Source: Methanospirillum purgamenti (GTDB lineage Archaea; Halobacteriota; Methanomicrobia; Methanomicrobiales; Methanospirillaceae). Taken from it: a stretch of 64,000 bases of DNA. A program made the translations under genes and the position numbers. The stretch lies in the NCBI RefSeq assembly GCF_018502485.1, contig NZ_CP075546.1; one strand, 5' to 3'. The notes under the pieces were generated by a model. The model saw only the letters and a list, made by a program, of their open reading frames with translations, was not told the origin of the DNA and did no database searches. Each line of letters opens with the position of its first letter. Position 1 is the stretch's first letter. Shown here piece by piece: positions 54,439 through 64,000 of this stretch.

Positions 54439-54575
54439 CCAGTGCAGAGCTGAACGTGGATATGTGTGGAACTGGAAGTGTTCAGAGTCTGGCAGATATC
54501 ACCAGAAAATTTTCCGGTTGATTAGACTCATGGCATCTTCCTGGTATGTATCATCCTGAAAAAGGATAAAAATGA

Positions 54576-55154
54576 TTACCCCTTAAATATCTTCTTCAAT
54601 GAACCCATGATACCCCCGCTTCCCCCCTGGGAGGCAAGGAGTAGTTGGGCTATATCGGCGACATCCGGTGATGATTGCATGGCCATCTTCGACTGCTCAC
54701 CAAGGAGGTTTGAAAGCCCGTTCTTATCCATACCTCCTCCTGAAACCATAGAACCTACCTTTCCAAGGACGATAGGAACGGCAATCTGAAGAATTTTTCC
54801 AACTATTGCAGGAGGGAGTCCAGTCTTTTTCGCTATTGCATCCTGTATCGGGCCAAGCTGACTTCCAAGCAGGCTGGACACAAGTCCTGCGCTTCCAGAA
54901 GGCTGGGAACCGCTTAAAAATCCACTTAAATTATCCATCGGATTTGCACCACTCATCTGGGAAACCATACCCATCATAGCATCCATGCCACCTGACTTTG
55001 ATGCGTTATTTGACATGGAACCAAGGATCAGGGGCATTGCCATTCCTAAGGCAGATTGAACTGCACTCGGATCTCCTCCTACAGACTGGCTGATTGAAGC
55101 GAGATTATCACCCGATGCTACCTCTTTCATCAGTTCCGAAACAATAGAATCCAT
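54576..55154 (-). CDS. DUF937 family protein (YidB-like)
   Basis: ATG 55154 (MDSIVSELMKEVASGDNLAS) is chosen because GGAG sits 8 bases upstream. The protein (192 aa) has the DUF937 layout: hydrophobic Gly/Ala-rich helices (ALGMAMPLILGSMSNNASKS, KTGLPPAIVGKILQIAVPIV). The function in archaea is unknown. Confidence 0.75.
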   Translation of the reverse strand: MDSIVSELMKEVASGDNLASISQSVGGDPSAVQSALGMAMPLILGSMSNNASKSGGMDAMMGMVSQMSGANPMDNLSGFLSGSQPSGSAGLVSSLLGSQLGPIQDAIAKKTGLPPAIVGKILQIAVPIVLGKVGSMVSGGGMDKNGLSNLLGEQSKMAMQSSPDVADIAQLLLASQGGSGGIMGSLKKIFKG

Positions 55155-55320
55155 CTTCATATCTCCGTTTTTTACCAGACAGAATACTGATGAGCCCAAT
55201 AATTCATTCTTATACTGACCTGACCAGCTATGAATAAAGGTATCAGAATCTGGTTACTTCAGAATGTGCTTAAGATCCGTTAAAGATACCGGACACAAAA
55301 AAAGGATAAAGAGAAGGGGA

Positions 55321-55653
55321 TTACAGAGGACCAGTCAGGTGTGGGAGGAACCATCCCACAATAGAGGTTACAATCCAGATTACAACTGCAATTATAAGGG
55401 ATTTAACCCACCCAATTGTGTACAGCTTTTGTAATGCAATAAGCCATACAATACCTGCAATAAAGGCAGCGATTAAACCCTGACCGATGAGATAGTAAAT
55501 CAGGGTATAGATAACAGTACCAACAATTGCTGTGATAAATGCAGTTTTTATGTCTTCCGTCTCGCCGAAAATTTTCGTTATGATGTAAATAATCACCGCT
55601 GACACTATCAGGGCAATAATAAACATCAAAACTGCAGTTACTGTCAGGTCCAT
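55321..55653 (-). CDS. Small membrane protein, 110 aa
   Basis: About four transmembrane helices (VLMFIIALIVSAVIIYIITK, AFITAIVGTVIYTLIYYLIG, SLIIAVVIWIVTSIVGWFLP). No family recognised. Confidence 0.65.
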   Translation of the reverse strand: MDLTVTAVLMFIIALIVSAVIIYIITKIFGETEDIKTAFITAIVGTVIYTLIYYLIGQGLIAAFIAGIVWLIALQKLYTIGWVKSLIIAVVIWIVTSIVGWFLPHLTGPL

Positions 55654-56000
55654 AGTATACCATTCCCTGTTCCATCATATATCTGTTGGGATATCATACA
55701 ACTGTGAAAACTTGTCAGACAACCCTCATTAGATAGTAACCGGCATCACAGACCACGCTTGGAAATATCCTCAATTTCGAGGCTTTTTTTACACATTCAA
55801 TTTCTCGGACGAGGATTTTTGAAACAGGATATGTTTTTGGAGATCATTGGTATACCTCTAAAAAATGGTTTGGTAGTCATTTAAGAGCTGATTCACCAGT
55901 TTCATTAAATCGAAAAATCCTCAAAAATTAAGAGGGGAAAATTTCCAGGAGAGAAATGATTATCGTTCATGAGGATGAGTAACCATATGAGGGAACAAAA
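55654..56000. other. Intergenic 347 bp
   Basis: Holds promoters of the flanking divergent genes; no repeat seen. Confidence 0.35.
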
Positions 56001-56231
56001 ATGGGGCTTCTTGATAATATTGGCGGCGCTCTGGGAGGAATGCTTTCATCCCCTGAAGGAAAGGAACAGATTATGAAGTTTATCTCATCTCCGGAAGGAA
56101 TGGCAATGCTTCAACAGTTTATCAGCAGTCCGGATGGGAAAAAGGTTGCAGGTCAGCTCCTTATGCCAATTCTTGGAAATCTTGGAATTCCTGATGATTT
56201 GAAACAAGCTCTTCAGCAGTACGTGAAATAA
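56001..56231 (+). CDS. Small repeat protein, 76 aa
   Basis: Three similar units: LSSPEGKEQIMKFISSPEGM and FISSPDGKKVAGQL. Hydrophobic Gly-rich start. No family. Confidence 0.6.
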   Translation: MGLLDNIGGALGGMLSSPEGKEQIMKFISSPEGMAMLQQFISSPDGKKVAGQLLMPILGNLGIPDDLKQALQQYVK

Positions 56232-56253
56232 CCTGATAACTCTGGATGATAGT

Positions 56254-56589
56254 ATGACAGGGAAATTTGAGGTTTACAAGGATAAAGCAGGGGAATTTCG
56301 TTTCAGGTTAAAAGCAGGAAATAACCAAATTATCCTAACCGGAGAGGGGTACAAATCAAAATCAGGCTGCACAAAAGGAATTGAGTCGGTGAGAAAGAAT
56401 GCCGGGAATGATTCCAGATTTGCAGTCATTCAGGATAAGAACGGGAAATTCAGATTTACATTAAAAGCGGCTAACGGGGAGGTCATTGGGCAAAGCCAGT
56501 CATATGCTTCAGAAATGTCATGTAAAAAGGGTATTGCCTCGGTGCAGAAAAACAGTGTTGATTCTCAGATCATCGAGATCTCCGAATGA
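56254..56589 (+). CDS. DUF1508 (YegP-like) double-repeat protein, 111 aa
   Basis: Two repeats with KDKAGEFRFRLKAGNNQIIL and QDKNGKFRFTLKAANGEVIG, each ending in a CxKGIxSV block. This matches the YegP/DUF1508 fold. It is common in bacteria and found in some methanogens. Confidence 0.88.
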   Translation: MTGKFEVYKDKAGEFRFRLKAGNNQIILTGEGYKSKSGCTKGIESVRKNAGNDSRFAVIQDKNGKFRFTLKAANGEVIGQSQSYASEMSCKKGIASVQKNSVDSQIIEISE

Positions 56590-57019
56590 GATGTGATGAA
56601 CCCTTCCGTTTATTTTCCACTCTTTTTCATCATGTATTCGTTCATTCATCGCAAATTTGTTTAATTATCTAAAAATAAAGCTCCTTTATCGCATGATAAG
56701 TTAAAAGGAAACCATTTCCTGTATTACTCCCACGGCTCTTTGTCAGGTTATTGGACATTGCATATTTCATGGAGACAAATTAAATAGCTTCATGTTACCT
56801 TCCCAGGAATTACCGATTATTTTTTTATTATATATTGTATCTTACGGGACGTCAGTGAAGATATGCATAAATAGAAACTCATCAAATGTTCACATATACC
56901 ACCAGATTAATCGCCCATCCGGGATGGTGGCAGGAACGTGTCTTCTATTCGGAATATTTTGACGCTTCGTTCCTACCCTCTATGTATAGATGTTGAATAC
57001 CCTGGAGAGGAGGAAAAAT
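56590..57019. other. Intergenic 430 bp upstream of the chemoreceptor
   Basis: An imperfect hairpin is formed by CCCATCCGGGATGGTGG around 56920. It contains the promoter of the chemoreceptor gene. Confidence 0.35.
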
Positions 57020-59128
57020 ATGAAGTTTTTAAATAATTTGTCAATGGCTAAAAAATTGATTATATTTACCATTATAGCCGTTGCAGGCCTGTGTATTGTC
57101 GGATATATCGGGATTTCCAGTCTGATGCAGACAACAGACACACTGAATGATATGTACGATTATAATCTGCAGAATATTGTGAAAATCGATGATCTCAGGG
57201 CTAATACAATTCTGTACAGTCGGACTGTCGTCAACCATATGGCTGCCAGGAATGCCGAGTACCGTGCAAACTGGGAAAAGACGATGGCAGAACAGGATAA
57301 GGACGTACAGGAATCCTTGAAACAGATAATGGTTAGAACAGATGTCGGAAAGGAGACCGTTGTTAAGATTGAGAATGAGTGGAATGATTATACGACAGCT
57401 GTACAAGGTCTTGTAAAACTGGTTAATGAAGGGAAGATGGATGAAGCACGAGATTATCGTGATAAGGAAACTCTGACACGACTTGATACCGTGACCGCCA
57501 CCATTGAGGAATATCAGAAATTCATAATCGAACTTGCAGAAACAGCGAAAAAGAATAGTGACGCACAAGCTGCCAATGCATTTACCGCCATGATCCTCAT
57601 CTCGCTCATCGTTGCGGTCATCCTTATAGGATTTGCTGTAATCCTCACCAGGAGTATTACCGGTCCATTAAACCGGGTTGTTGAGATGCTCAATGAACTC
57701 ACAAAAGGGCATCTGAGCATACGGCTCTCTCTTGATCAGAAGGACGAACTTGGAGTCATGGCATCCACAATGGACAATTATGTTGAAAAATTGCAGAAAA
57801 ATCTTATCGGAACGCTTCAAAAGGTCGCAAAGGGTGAGAAGAATATCCAGCTCATTCCTGCGGCAGATGATCAGGATGAGATTGCTCCTGCAGTGAACAC
57901 CATGATTACCACCATCGAATCAGTCGTCGGAGAAGTGAATGGTCTTATTGCAGATGCACAGGAAGGAAACCTGAAGACCAGAGGGAAACCAGAACAGTTT
58001 GTTGGATCATACCGGGAGATTATCGAAGGTATCAATAACATGCTTGAGGCTATCACAACCCCACTCAATGAAGCACTCCGGGTAGCAGATCTCTTTGCCC
58101 ATGCAAAATTCGGATCCCGGTTTGACGAATCTGTTGAGGTGAGAGGAGACCTTATTGCTCTCAAAGAAGGTCTTAACACCGTTGGTAGAGAACTATCACT
58201 GGTTATAAGGGAAGTGTCTGATCAGGTAGGTGCCCTCACCGCATCAGCCGAAGAAGCAGCGGCAAGTGTAGAGGAAGTCACCGCCGGAGCAGCTACCCTC
58301 GCCCAGAGTTCTGGCCTTGTAAGTACCAATGCAGAAAGCAGTGTCAGATCCGTCGAACAGGTACTCAATGCCATGGAGGATCTCTCATCATCCGTCGCGA
58401 CTATTGCAACAAAAGTGGATGCAGTGAGTAAACTCTCCCAGGAAGCAAATACCCTCTCAACAAATGGAGTTAACCAGGCAGGAGTAGCAGAAAAGGGAAT
58501 TACTGCAATTAATGATTCAGTCAATGATGTCGGATCCATAATTGTTGAGATACGCTCCCAGATGAACGAGATCGGAAAGATAGTAGATATAATTGGAGAT
58601 ATTGCAGACCAGACAAATCTGTTAGCCTTAAATGCCGCAATAGAGGCTGCACGTGCAGGAGATGCAGGAATGGGCTTTGCCGTAGTTGCGAACGAAGTCA
58701 AAACCCTTGCCCAGGAATCACAAGGTTCAGCGGAGAATATCGGACAGATCATTGCATCGCTTCAACAACAATCTGAACGTGCAGCAAAAGCAATGGATCA
58801 GGCAACAACCGAAGTATCAAAGGGATCTGACGCGATAACCGAAACTATACAGTTCTTCCATACCATTGCTGACCAGGTGGAGGATATCTCACAGAATATG
58901 GTTGAGGTGGCGAGCCTTTCAGAAGAAGGAGCAGCAGCGGTTGAAGAGATCACTGCAAGCATCTCTGAAGTGAAGAACCTGTCTGAACTGACAGCCCAGG
59001 AGGCGATTGGATCATCTGCGGCATCAGAAGAAGCTTCTGCAGCCCTAAACCAGATATCAACCGTGATATCAGACCTCTCGGTTATTGCCACACGAATAAA
59101 CAGTTCGATGGATCGTCTGAACGGGTGA
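57020..59128 (+). CDS. Methyl-accepting chemotaxis protein
   Basis: Start at ATG 57020 after GGAGAGGAGG. TM1 is LIIFTIIAVAGLCIVGYIGI; a 4-helix-bundle periplasmic domain spans residues 35-185; TM2 is ILISLIVAVILIGFAVILTR. A HAMP domain follows, then a second HAMP-like linker. The signalling domain near the C-terminus has QTNLLALNAAIEAARAGDAG and FAVVANEVKTLAQES, the CheA/CheW-binding hairpin tip. Methylation helices (EEAAASVEEVTAGAATLAQS) flank it. The CheW gene follows at 28 bp. Confidence 0.95.
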   Translation: MKFLNNLSMAKKLIIFTIIAVAGLCIVGYIGISSLMQTTDTLNDMYDYNLQNIVKIDDLRANTILYSRTVVNHMAARNAEYRANWEKTMAEQDKDVQESLKQIMVRTDVGKETVVKIENEWNDYTTAVQGLVKLVNEGKMDEARDYRDKETLTRLDTVTATIEEYQKFIIELAETAKKNSDAQAANAFTAMILISLIVAVILIGFAVILTRSITGPLNRVVEMLNELTKGHLSIRLSLDQKDELGVMASTMDNYVEKLQKNLIGTLQKVAKGEKNIQLIPAADDQDEIAPAVNTMITTIESVVGEVNGLIADAQEGNLKTRGKPEQFVGSYREIIEGINNMLEAITTPLNEALRVADLFAHAKFGSRFDESVEVRGDLIALKEGLNTVGRELSLVIREVSDQVGALTASAEEAAASVEEVTAGAATLAQSSGLVSTNAESSVRSVEQVLNAMEDLSSSVATIATKVDAVSKLSQEANTLSTNGVNQAGVAEKGITAINDSVNDVGSIIVEIRSQMNEIGKIVDIIGDIADQTNLLALNAAIEAARAGDAGMGFAVVANEVKTLAQESQGSAENIGQIIASLQQQSERAAKAMDQATTEVSKGSDAITETIQFFHTIADQVEDISQNMVEVASLSEEGAAAVEEITASISEVKNLSELTAQEAIGSSAASEEASAALNQISTVISDLSVIATRINSSMDRLNG

Positions 59129-59156
59129 TCCCACCTGGCAATTTTTGGAGGAGAAG

Positions 59157-59714
59157 ATGGGAACCTATACGATGAATTATGAAGAAGAAGAACCGGTAGT
59201 CATAGAGAATATCCGCAAATCCACTGCATCCGGCCGGACACGAGATGGCGGAACACATCAGTTTGTTGAGTTCATCCTCGGCCATGAGAACTTTGCCGTC
59301 AATCTTTTTCACACCCGTGAGGTGATAACCCCAACCGAGATTACTCCACTTCCCAATGCACCTGCATACATCACAGGGATTATGGATCTTCGCGGGATAA
59401 TTACCACAATTGTTGATCTGAAACAGATGATGAATATTCAGACCAGCTCAGATGGGAAAAAACGAGCTAGGATCATTATTCTTGACCAGGATATCTCAAA
59501 AAAACCGGTTGGCATTCTCGTCGATGATGTTTCATCAGTGACCACCTATGCAGCGGGTGATATTGATCATGATGCTGATGACACAGCCCATCGTGGCCGG
59601 AGTATTCTGGGTGTTATCAGGAGAAAAGGAAAAGAAGGTGGAAAAGACGGACATAGCCTGGTTCTCTGGCTGGATATTCATGCTATGATAGAGAGAATAT
59701 CAGGTGAGATATAA
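59157..59714 (+). CDS. cheW: CheW chemotaxis coupling protein
   Basis: ATG 59157 (MGTYTMNYEEEEPVVIENIR) has GGAGGAG just upstream. After a 40-residue extension the CheW domain shows EFILGHENFAVNLFHTREVI, ITGIMDLRGIITTIVDLKQM and PVGILVDDVSSVTTYAAGDI. It links the adjacent receptor to the CheA kinase. CheA and the other che genes are not in the window. Confidence 0.92.
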   Translation: MGTYTMNYEEEEPVVIENIRKSTASGRTRDGGTHQFVEFILGHENFAVNLFHTREVITPTEITPLPNAPAYITGIMDLRGIITTIVDLKQMMNIQTSSDGKKRARIIILDQDISKKPVGILVDDVSSVTTYAAGDIDHDADDTAHRGRSILGVIRRKGKEGGKDGHSLVLWLDIHAMIERISGEI

Positions 59715-59751
59715 TCAGGGACAATACTGGAGGAGATGAACCGGTCTCATA

Positions 59752-60085
59752 TTACATCCCAAATACCGTGATCTGCTTTCCCTGATACTCAATCGTATCA
59801 GAAAATATCTTCTCATCCCAGTTCTCCTTTTTTTCACGGTCAAATATGAGGAGAAACACCTCATCTGCTCTGCATCGGTCAACATATCTGATAACCGGGG
59901 CAAGTCCCTTGCTGAGGGGAGCTTCCCGGGAACCATAGACAATACTTCCACCGGTGATAACTGCCTTGTCCTTATCTGAATGGATCCGGTAGTCACGGAT
60001 GTCACAGACTCCGCAGAGGATGGTGGATGACGGAAATAATCCAGGTTTTTCAGAGTAACTGGTCCGATGGTGTTTAAAACCTCAT
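59752..60085 (-). pseudogene. AAA-ATPase/PDDEXK protein remnant with internal deletion
   Basis: The minus strand reads STILCGVCDIRDYRIHSDKD and VITGGS, the central AAA motif. It then jumps to GLAPVIRYVDRCRADEVFLL and IFDREKKENWDEKIF, QITVFGM, the C-terminal end of the same family (ATP-binding proteins with a PDDEXK_9 tail). The TAA is at 59752-59754 and a TGA sits just upstream. The Walker A part and hundreds of residues are missing. Confidence 0.6.
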
Positions 60086-60328
60086 CGTAAATATCTATAG
60101 ATACTGATGACAGAAAATTCCTCCCCGTGATTCTGAATGATTCTGCCAGAAAAAGAATTAATCCGGGATATCCTCACCGTCGCCATCTCCAAGTTCCCTT
60201 CGGTTTATGGTCAACAGGAGCTGACTCATTCCTGGTGCCATTTCATCTCACGAACTAAAATACGAATAAGATTATAAAAAAGCATAAGAATTAATAAATT
60301 AACATATTCTTTCACAGAGAACCTTTTC

Positions 60329-62629
60329 ATGAGAATAATATTGAAAAAACAAATTTTTTGGATCCTTGTCTGCCTGGCAGGTCTTTCCTTTTCATTCGGT
60401 CTGGCAGATGATACCGGGTATTCTACAAATGCAATAGGAATACCGAATTTTCTGCCTGATCCTCCATACGTGAATGGCAGTATCCTTGTGCAGGCAAAAT
60501 CAAATTCTGATGGAACGATTCAAACCCTGTCTGATATCAATGCAGCAATTGGGGCAGAAGTTACCAGAGATTATGGTACCGTGGGGATTTCAGGATTATC
60601 ACTGATCGCCCTTCCTGACACAATTTCAGTTCCTGATGCAATCCGGTATTATTCTGGTAATCCTGCTGTTGCTTATGCTGAACCTGATTATTATGTCAGG
60701 GCATTAAAAACACCTGATGACCCGCAGTTCTGGCGACAATGGGGACTTTCCAATACTGGAACGCCATTTAAGGAAAATACCAGCCCAGGACTGTCTGGTG
60801 CAGATATCAGTGCCCTTCATGGATGGAATGAAACCACTGCAACACATGGAACAATCATCGCTGTTCTTGATACCGGCGTTGACATCGGTCATCCTGACCT
60901 GGCCAAAAACCTCTGGAGTTCATCAGAATCCGGAACCATTCTGCATGGAATAAATATTCTGGAAGATAAACCGGTTGAACCGTGGGATGATTATGGTCAT
61001 GGGACTCATTGTGCCGGAGTTATTGGTATGATCGGCAATAATGGAGAAGGAGGAACAGGTGTTGCCTGGAATACCACCATCATGCCGATAAAAGTCCTTA
61101 ATTATTTTGGAAACGGTAAATTATCTGACTTGGCATTCGGTATGGCATATGCAACGATGCATGATGCCTCGGTTATCAGTTGTTCATTTGGAGGAGAATA
61201 CAGCAGGGTTATGGAAGATATCATCCGGCAGTCACCGGCTCTTTTTGTGTGTTCAGCAGGGAACAATGAAGTGGATCTGAATAGATATCCGCAGTATCCG
61301 GCATGTTACAACCTCAGCAATGTCATAGCCGTAGTAGCAACTGATGCCCAGGACCATCTGTCAGATTTCTCAAATTATGGGAACAGGACGGTTCATGTCG
61401 GAGCTCCGGGTTCAGATATTTATAGCACCATCCCATCCAGATATTCCTATACGCCACTCTTTGAAGATCCCACATTTTCAGAGGAAAATTTCACGCTCAC
61501 TGGGAACTGGACCCGGAATCCCGGTACCATGCCAGGAGAGCCCGTATCATTACAGGGAGTGCTCCCAGAGGATCTTTTTCATGATACCTATAGTATTGAG
61601 ATGAACAAAACTGTTCTTATACCGGATGATACAGGAAAAATCCCATATCTGGTATGGGATATCAAAAGCGATTTTTGGGGGAGCCTGGTGATTGAGTACT
61701 CAAATGGCGTTGTGAATTGGACCCCATTATGGGATTATACTGCTTATTTCGAAGAGGATGACTGGAGACAACTATTCATTCCGTGCAATTCATGGTATTC
61801 TGATCCCTCATACAAAGTCAGATTTTCATATCAACCATTCAATGGTGTAATAAAAAATGATTTCTCCATCAGGAATATCATGATCGGATATCGGGGAGAA
61901 GTAATAAAACCTGAATATGGGTACATGAGCGGTACATCGATGGCAGCTCCTATGGTCTCTGGTATGGCTGGTCTCATCAAGGGAATAGAGCCGGATCTCA
62001 CTGCAGAGGAGGTAAAGCAGGTGATCATGGATACCACTGACCCGCTCCCGTCACTTCAGGAAAGAACCATCACCGGAGGCAGGGTAAACCTGTCAACAGC
62101 TCAGAAATCCCTGAAAAAAGATGATATCATCCCTCTATATCCAGGATGGAATCATGTATCTGTCCCCAGCCGACTCAAAGAAGGATATGATACGGCACAG
62201 ATTTTTGCAAGCGTAAACTCATCCGGACATTCTGTCCTCGTGTATGTGAATAATTCTACCGGATACAAAACGCTCTCAATGAATGATCCGGTGGTCCCAC
62301 TCCAGGGATACTGGGTCTATTCAACCAGTACCATGGCTGTCCCGGTCAGGTTTTCAGATCAGATAAAACCATTTTCCAGAGAGATTCAGGCAGGATGGTC
62401 ATCGGTCGGAGGCTGGATGGAGACTGATATTTCAGCAAAAGAGACATTTCATAGTCTGATGAATACCTGGTCATATGCTACCGGGTATGACGCAGTTGTC
62501 CAGCAGTACGAAGAGCCAATTATCCGGGGAGGAACCGGAAACCAGAGTGATGAAAGACCGATACAACCTTATCACGGGTACTGGCTGTATTGCTCACAGA
62601 ATGGAACATATCAGGCAGGATTTGGATAA
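60329..62629 (+). CDS. Secreted subtilisin-family protease with inserted domain, 766 aa
   Basis: Signal peptide IFWILVCLAGLSFSFGLADD. Prodomain-like 40-130. The triad is D181 (VLDTGVDIGH), H224 (YGHGTHCAG), N312 (CSAGNNE) and S537 (MSGTSMAAP). A 160-residue domain is inserted between Asn and Ser (about 365-525), seen as NWTRNPGT and WDIKSDFWGSLVIEYSNGVV. The C-terminal 170 residues (YPGWNHVSVPSRLKEGYDT) resemble repeated surface domains. Likely cell-surface protein processing. Confidence 0.9.
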   Translation: MRIILKKQIFWILVCLAGLSFSFGLADDTGYSTNAIGIPNFLPDPPYVNGSILVQAKSNSDGTIQTLSDINAAIGAEVTRDYGTVGISGLSLIALPDTISVPDAIRYYSGNPAVAYAEPDYYVRALKTPDDPQFWRQWGLSNTGTPFKENTSPGLSGADISALHGWNETTATHGTIIAVLDTGVDIGHPDLAKNLWSSSESGTILHGINILEDKPVEPWDDYGHGTHCAGVIGMIGNNGEGGTGVAWNTTIMPIKVLNYFGNGKLSDLAFGMAYATMHDASVISCSFGGEYSRVMEDIIRQSPALFVCSAGNNEVDLNRYPQYPACYNLSNVIAVVATDAQDHLSDFSNYGNRTVHVGAPGSDIYSTIPSRYSYTPLFEDPTFSEENFTLTGNWTRNPGTMPGEPVSLQGVLPEDLFHDTYSIEMNKTVLIPDDTGKIPYLVWDIKSDFWGSLVIEYSNGVVNWTPLWDYTAYFEEDDWRQLFIPCNSWYSDPSYKVRFSYQPFNGVIKNDFSIRNIMIGYRGEVIKPEYGYMSGTSMAAPMVSGMAGLIKGIEPDLTAEEVKQVIMDTTDPLPSLQERTITGGRVNLSTAQKSLKKDDIIPLYPGWNHVSVPSRLKEGYDTAQIFASVNSSGHSVLVYVNNSTGYKTLSMNDPVVPLQGYWVYSTSTMAVPVRFSDQIKPFSREIQAGWSSVGGWMETDISAKETFHSLMNTWSYATGYDAVVQQYEEPIIRGGTGNQSDERPIQPYHGYWLYCSQNGTYQAGFG

Positions 62630-62671
62630 GGGGCGGAGAAAATTTTAATACCTTAACTTTTCATTACAATT

Positions 62672-64000
62672 CATATGTCATCGGTTAAGGAATAACAAAG
62701 GTGACATATCATTCGTCTAATTCCCTTGCATAGTTACTAAATTTTGGAACGTACTAATCCGGCGAGTATATATACACCCCCTACCAAGTGCTCATGGTTT
62801 CAGATCAGAGCACTGATTACCGTTTATTCACCGAAAGACTAGCAGAACTAGTTCCTTTTCAAGAAATCTCCTGCGCGGCTGTTGAGTCGAGATTTACTAT
62901 CCGTTCCAGAAAAATATTTCCAATAGAATTTCTTTTAACGCTAATCTTCGGGTTTTATTCAAAAGAAGAACCCTCAATAAGCAAATTTCATCGAATCTAC
63001 AATTCCATTGTAGATAAAGAGAAACAAGTGGTATACAGCAGTTTTTATGATCGATTTAGTAATGAGGGTCTGGCATTTGTTGATAAGTGTCTTGAAAACT
63101 ACATTTCTCATCAAATGAGTGGGGTAAATGCGGAATTGAAGGGATATTTACGTACATTTAAAGATGTACTTATCAAGGATAATACAATCGTGAGAGTCCA
63201 CTCCTTTCTGGCAAATAAATATCCAGCAACGCGAACACGAAGAGTAACGGCGGGTATTAAGGTCTCCGTATTGTTAAGTGTCGTTCGTAATGGACCCCGT
63301 TCTGTGAAATTTTTTCCGGAAAAAACCAATGATGCAAAAACCCTCACCGTTGGTCCATGGGTGAATGGTATGTTGTTGCTGATGGATCGTGGTTTCTTTA
63401 AATTCGATGTTTTTGCTAAAATAGTAGATTATGGCGGGTTTTTTGTTACAAGAATAAAATCAAACACGAAAGCTGAAGTGATATCAGTAGGTTTAGGTGT
63501 TCCAGAAAAAATGAGAACGAGAATAATCGGCCAGGATATCCTAAAAGCCATAGAGATTGTCAGTTCTAATAAACTTGACATTGATGCAAGGGTCACAGTC
63601 AGGTACTTCTCGAATGGTGAAAAAAAGGTCAAATATTCTTTGGAACTTCGATTTATCGCAGTATATAATGAAAAAACTGATGAATATAATACCTACTTCA
63701 CAAATATTCCCGAGGAAGAACTTGCCGGAAGAGATGTGGCATCTTTGTATGCGGCACGATGGGATATCGAGAATCTTTTTCGGGAGATAAAGAGCGAGAA
63801 TCTACTGGGACGACTGAAATCAAAAAATGATGCTATAACTGAAATATTCATTCGAATCCCTATTATAAGGCTGATTATTGCACGGGAGTTGTTTGCGGTA
63901 GCTCGCAGAATTTTGGAACCTTCAGTGTTCATCAGACTCAAAAAACGCTCATGGGCTATCATTTTTGCAGAAAATGCAAGTCAGATTCTCCGTAATCTCG
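62672..64000 (+). mobile_element. IS4-family insertion sequence, second copy, partial
   Basis: The left end CATATGTCATCGGTTAAGG (62672-62690) equals the terminal repeat of the element at 4995. The 10 bases before it (62662-62671) are the candidate target duplication. The right end lies outside the window. Confidence 0.85.
62794..64000 (+). CDS. IS4-family transposase, partial at window end
   Basis: ATG 62794 opens MVSDQSTDYRLFTERLAELV, continuing as a relative of the transposase at 5226-6560: IIVRVHSF-like block, LLLMDRGFFKFDVF and YAARWDIENLFREIK. 402 codons are present and the frame leaves the window without a stop. There are many amino-acid differences from the first copy, so it is an older relative or a distinct lineage. 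Confidence 0.9.
   Translation, partial: MVSDQSTDYRLFTERLAELVPFQEISCAAVESRFTIRSRKIFPIEFLLTLIFGFYSKEEPSISKFHRIYNSIVDKEKQVVYSSFYDRFSNEGLAFVDKCLENYISHQMSGVNAELKGYLRTFKDVLIKDNTIVRVHSFLANKYPATRTRRVTAGIKVSVLLSVVRNGPRSVKFFPEKTNDAKTLTVGPWVNGMLLLMDRGFFKFDVFAKIVDYGGFFVTRIKSNTKAEVISVGLGVPEKMRTRIIGQDILKAIEIVSSNKLDIDARVTVRYFSNGEKKVKYSLELRFIAVYNEKTDEYNTYFTNIPEEELAGRDVASLYAARWDIENLFREIKSENLLGRLKSKNDAITEIFIRIPIIRLIIARELFAVARRILEPSVFIRLKKRSWAIIFAENASQILRNL

Noticed and set aside
57041..57568. 175-codon minus-strand frame inside the chemoreceptor gene
   Set aside because: Complementary to a clearly coding region; Cys- and His-rich composition of a shadow frame.
58222..58752. 176-codon minus-strand frame
   Set aside because: Mirror of the conserved chemoreceptor signalling domain.
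1..64000. CRISPR array
   Set aside because: No regularly spaced repeats of 25-40 bp seen; the Cas4-like remnant stands alone.

Overview
The window looks like a chromosome segment of a methanogenic euryarchaeon, most likely a Methanospirillum-like member of the Methanomicrobiales. This is inferred from gene style: a 4-helix-bundle chemoreceptor with its own CheW, an ABC importer of the glycine betaine family, desulfoferrodoxin plus rubredoxin, DUF2178/XRE and DUF937 genes, many secreted Ig-like proteins, GGAGG-type ribosome binding sites, and a heavy load of insertion sequences and decayed toxin-antitoxin genes. No rRNA, tRNA or CRISPR array was found.

Layout. 1-4.3 kb: two AlbA_2/RecG-like regulator fragments and an orphan type I restriction subunit HsdR. 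4.4-10.4 kb: a graveyard of HIT, MNT and HEPN remnants. An IS4-family element has inserted in the MNT gene with a visible 10-bp target duplication, and an IS1634-family element follows. 10.5-16.2 kb: a minus-strand replication module of an integrated plasmid or virus (primase-helicase of 1051 aa plus four small genes). 16.4-19.5 kb: more toxin-antitoxin genes and remnants (RelE, HicAB, HIT, MNT-HEPN). 19.7-26.7 kb: two TetR-controlled small-molecule loci. One has an amidohydrolase and an isoprenylcysteine methyltransferase-like protein. The other has an LCM-type methyltransferase between two small ORFs, with ATGA overlaps on both sides. 27.5-36.2 kb: decayed TA and nuclease genes, secreted proteins, a polyferredoxin-type membrane protein, the glycine betaine importer opuA operon, and the superoxide-reductase/rubredoxin pair. 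36.2-37.8 kb: an IS110-family element.

38.9-50.3 kb is the most unusual part: eight tightly packed plus-strand genes in AT-rich DNA. Four large proteins and one small one have no family I can name with certainty. Three carry recognisable enzymes: a permuted papain/NlpC-like domain, a 710-aa protein joining a GH24 lysozyme, a phage-structural-like domain and an M23 peptidase, and a subtilisin. None has a visible secretion signal. Archaea have no peptidoglycan, so a lysozyme plus M23 endopeptidase points to bacteria as the target. I propose a coherent, probably horizontally acquired antibacterial or particle-like system of undescribed type.

50.5-62.6 kb: surface Ig-like proteins, DUF2178/XRE regulator pair, TPR and DUF937 proteins, YegP-like DUF1508 protein, chemoreceptor plus CheW, a AAA-ATPase remnant, and a large secreted subtilisin. 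The window ends inside a second copy of the IS4-family element (from 62672).
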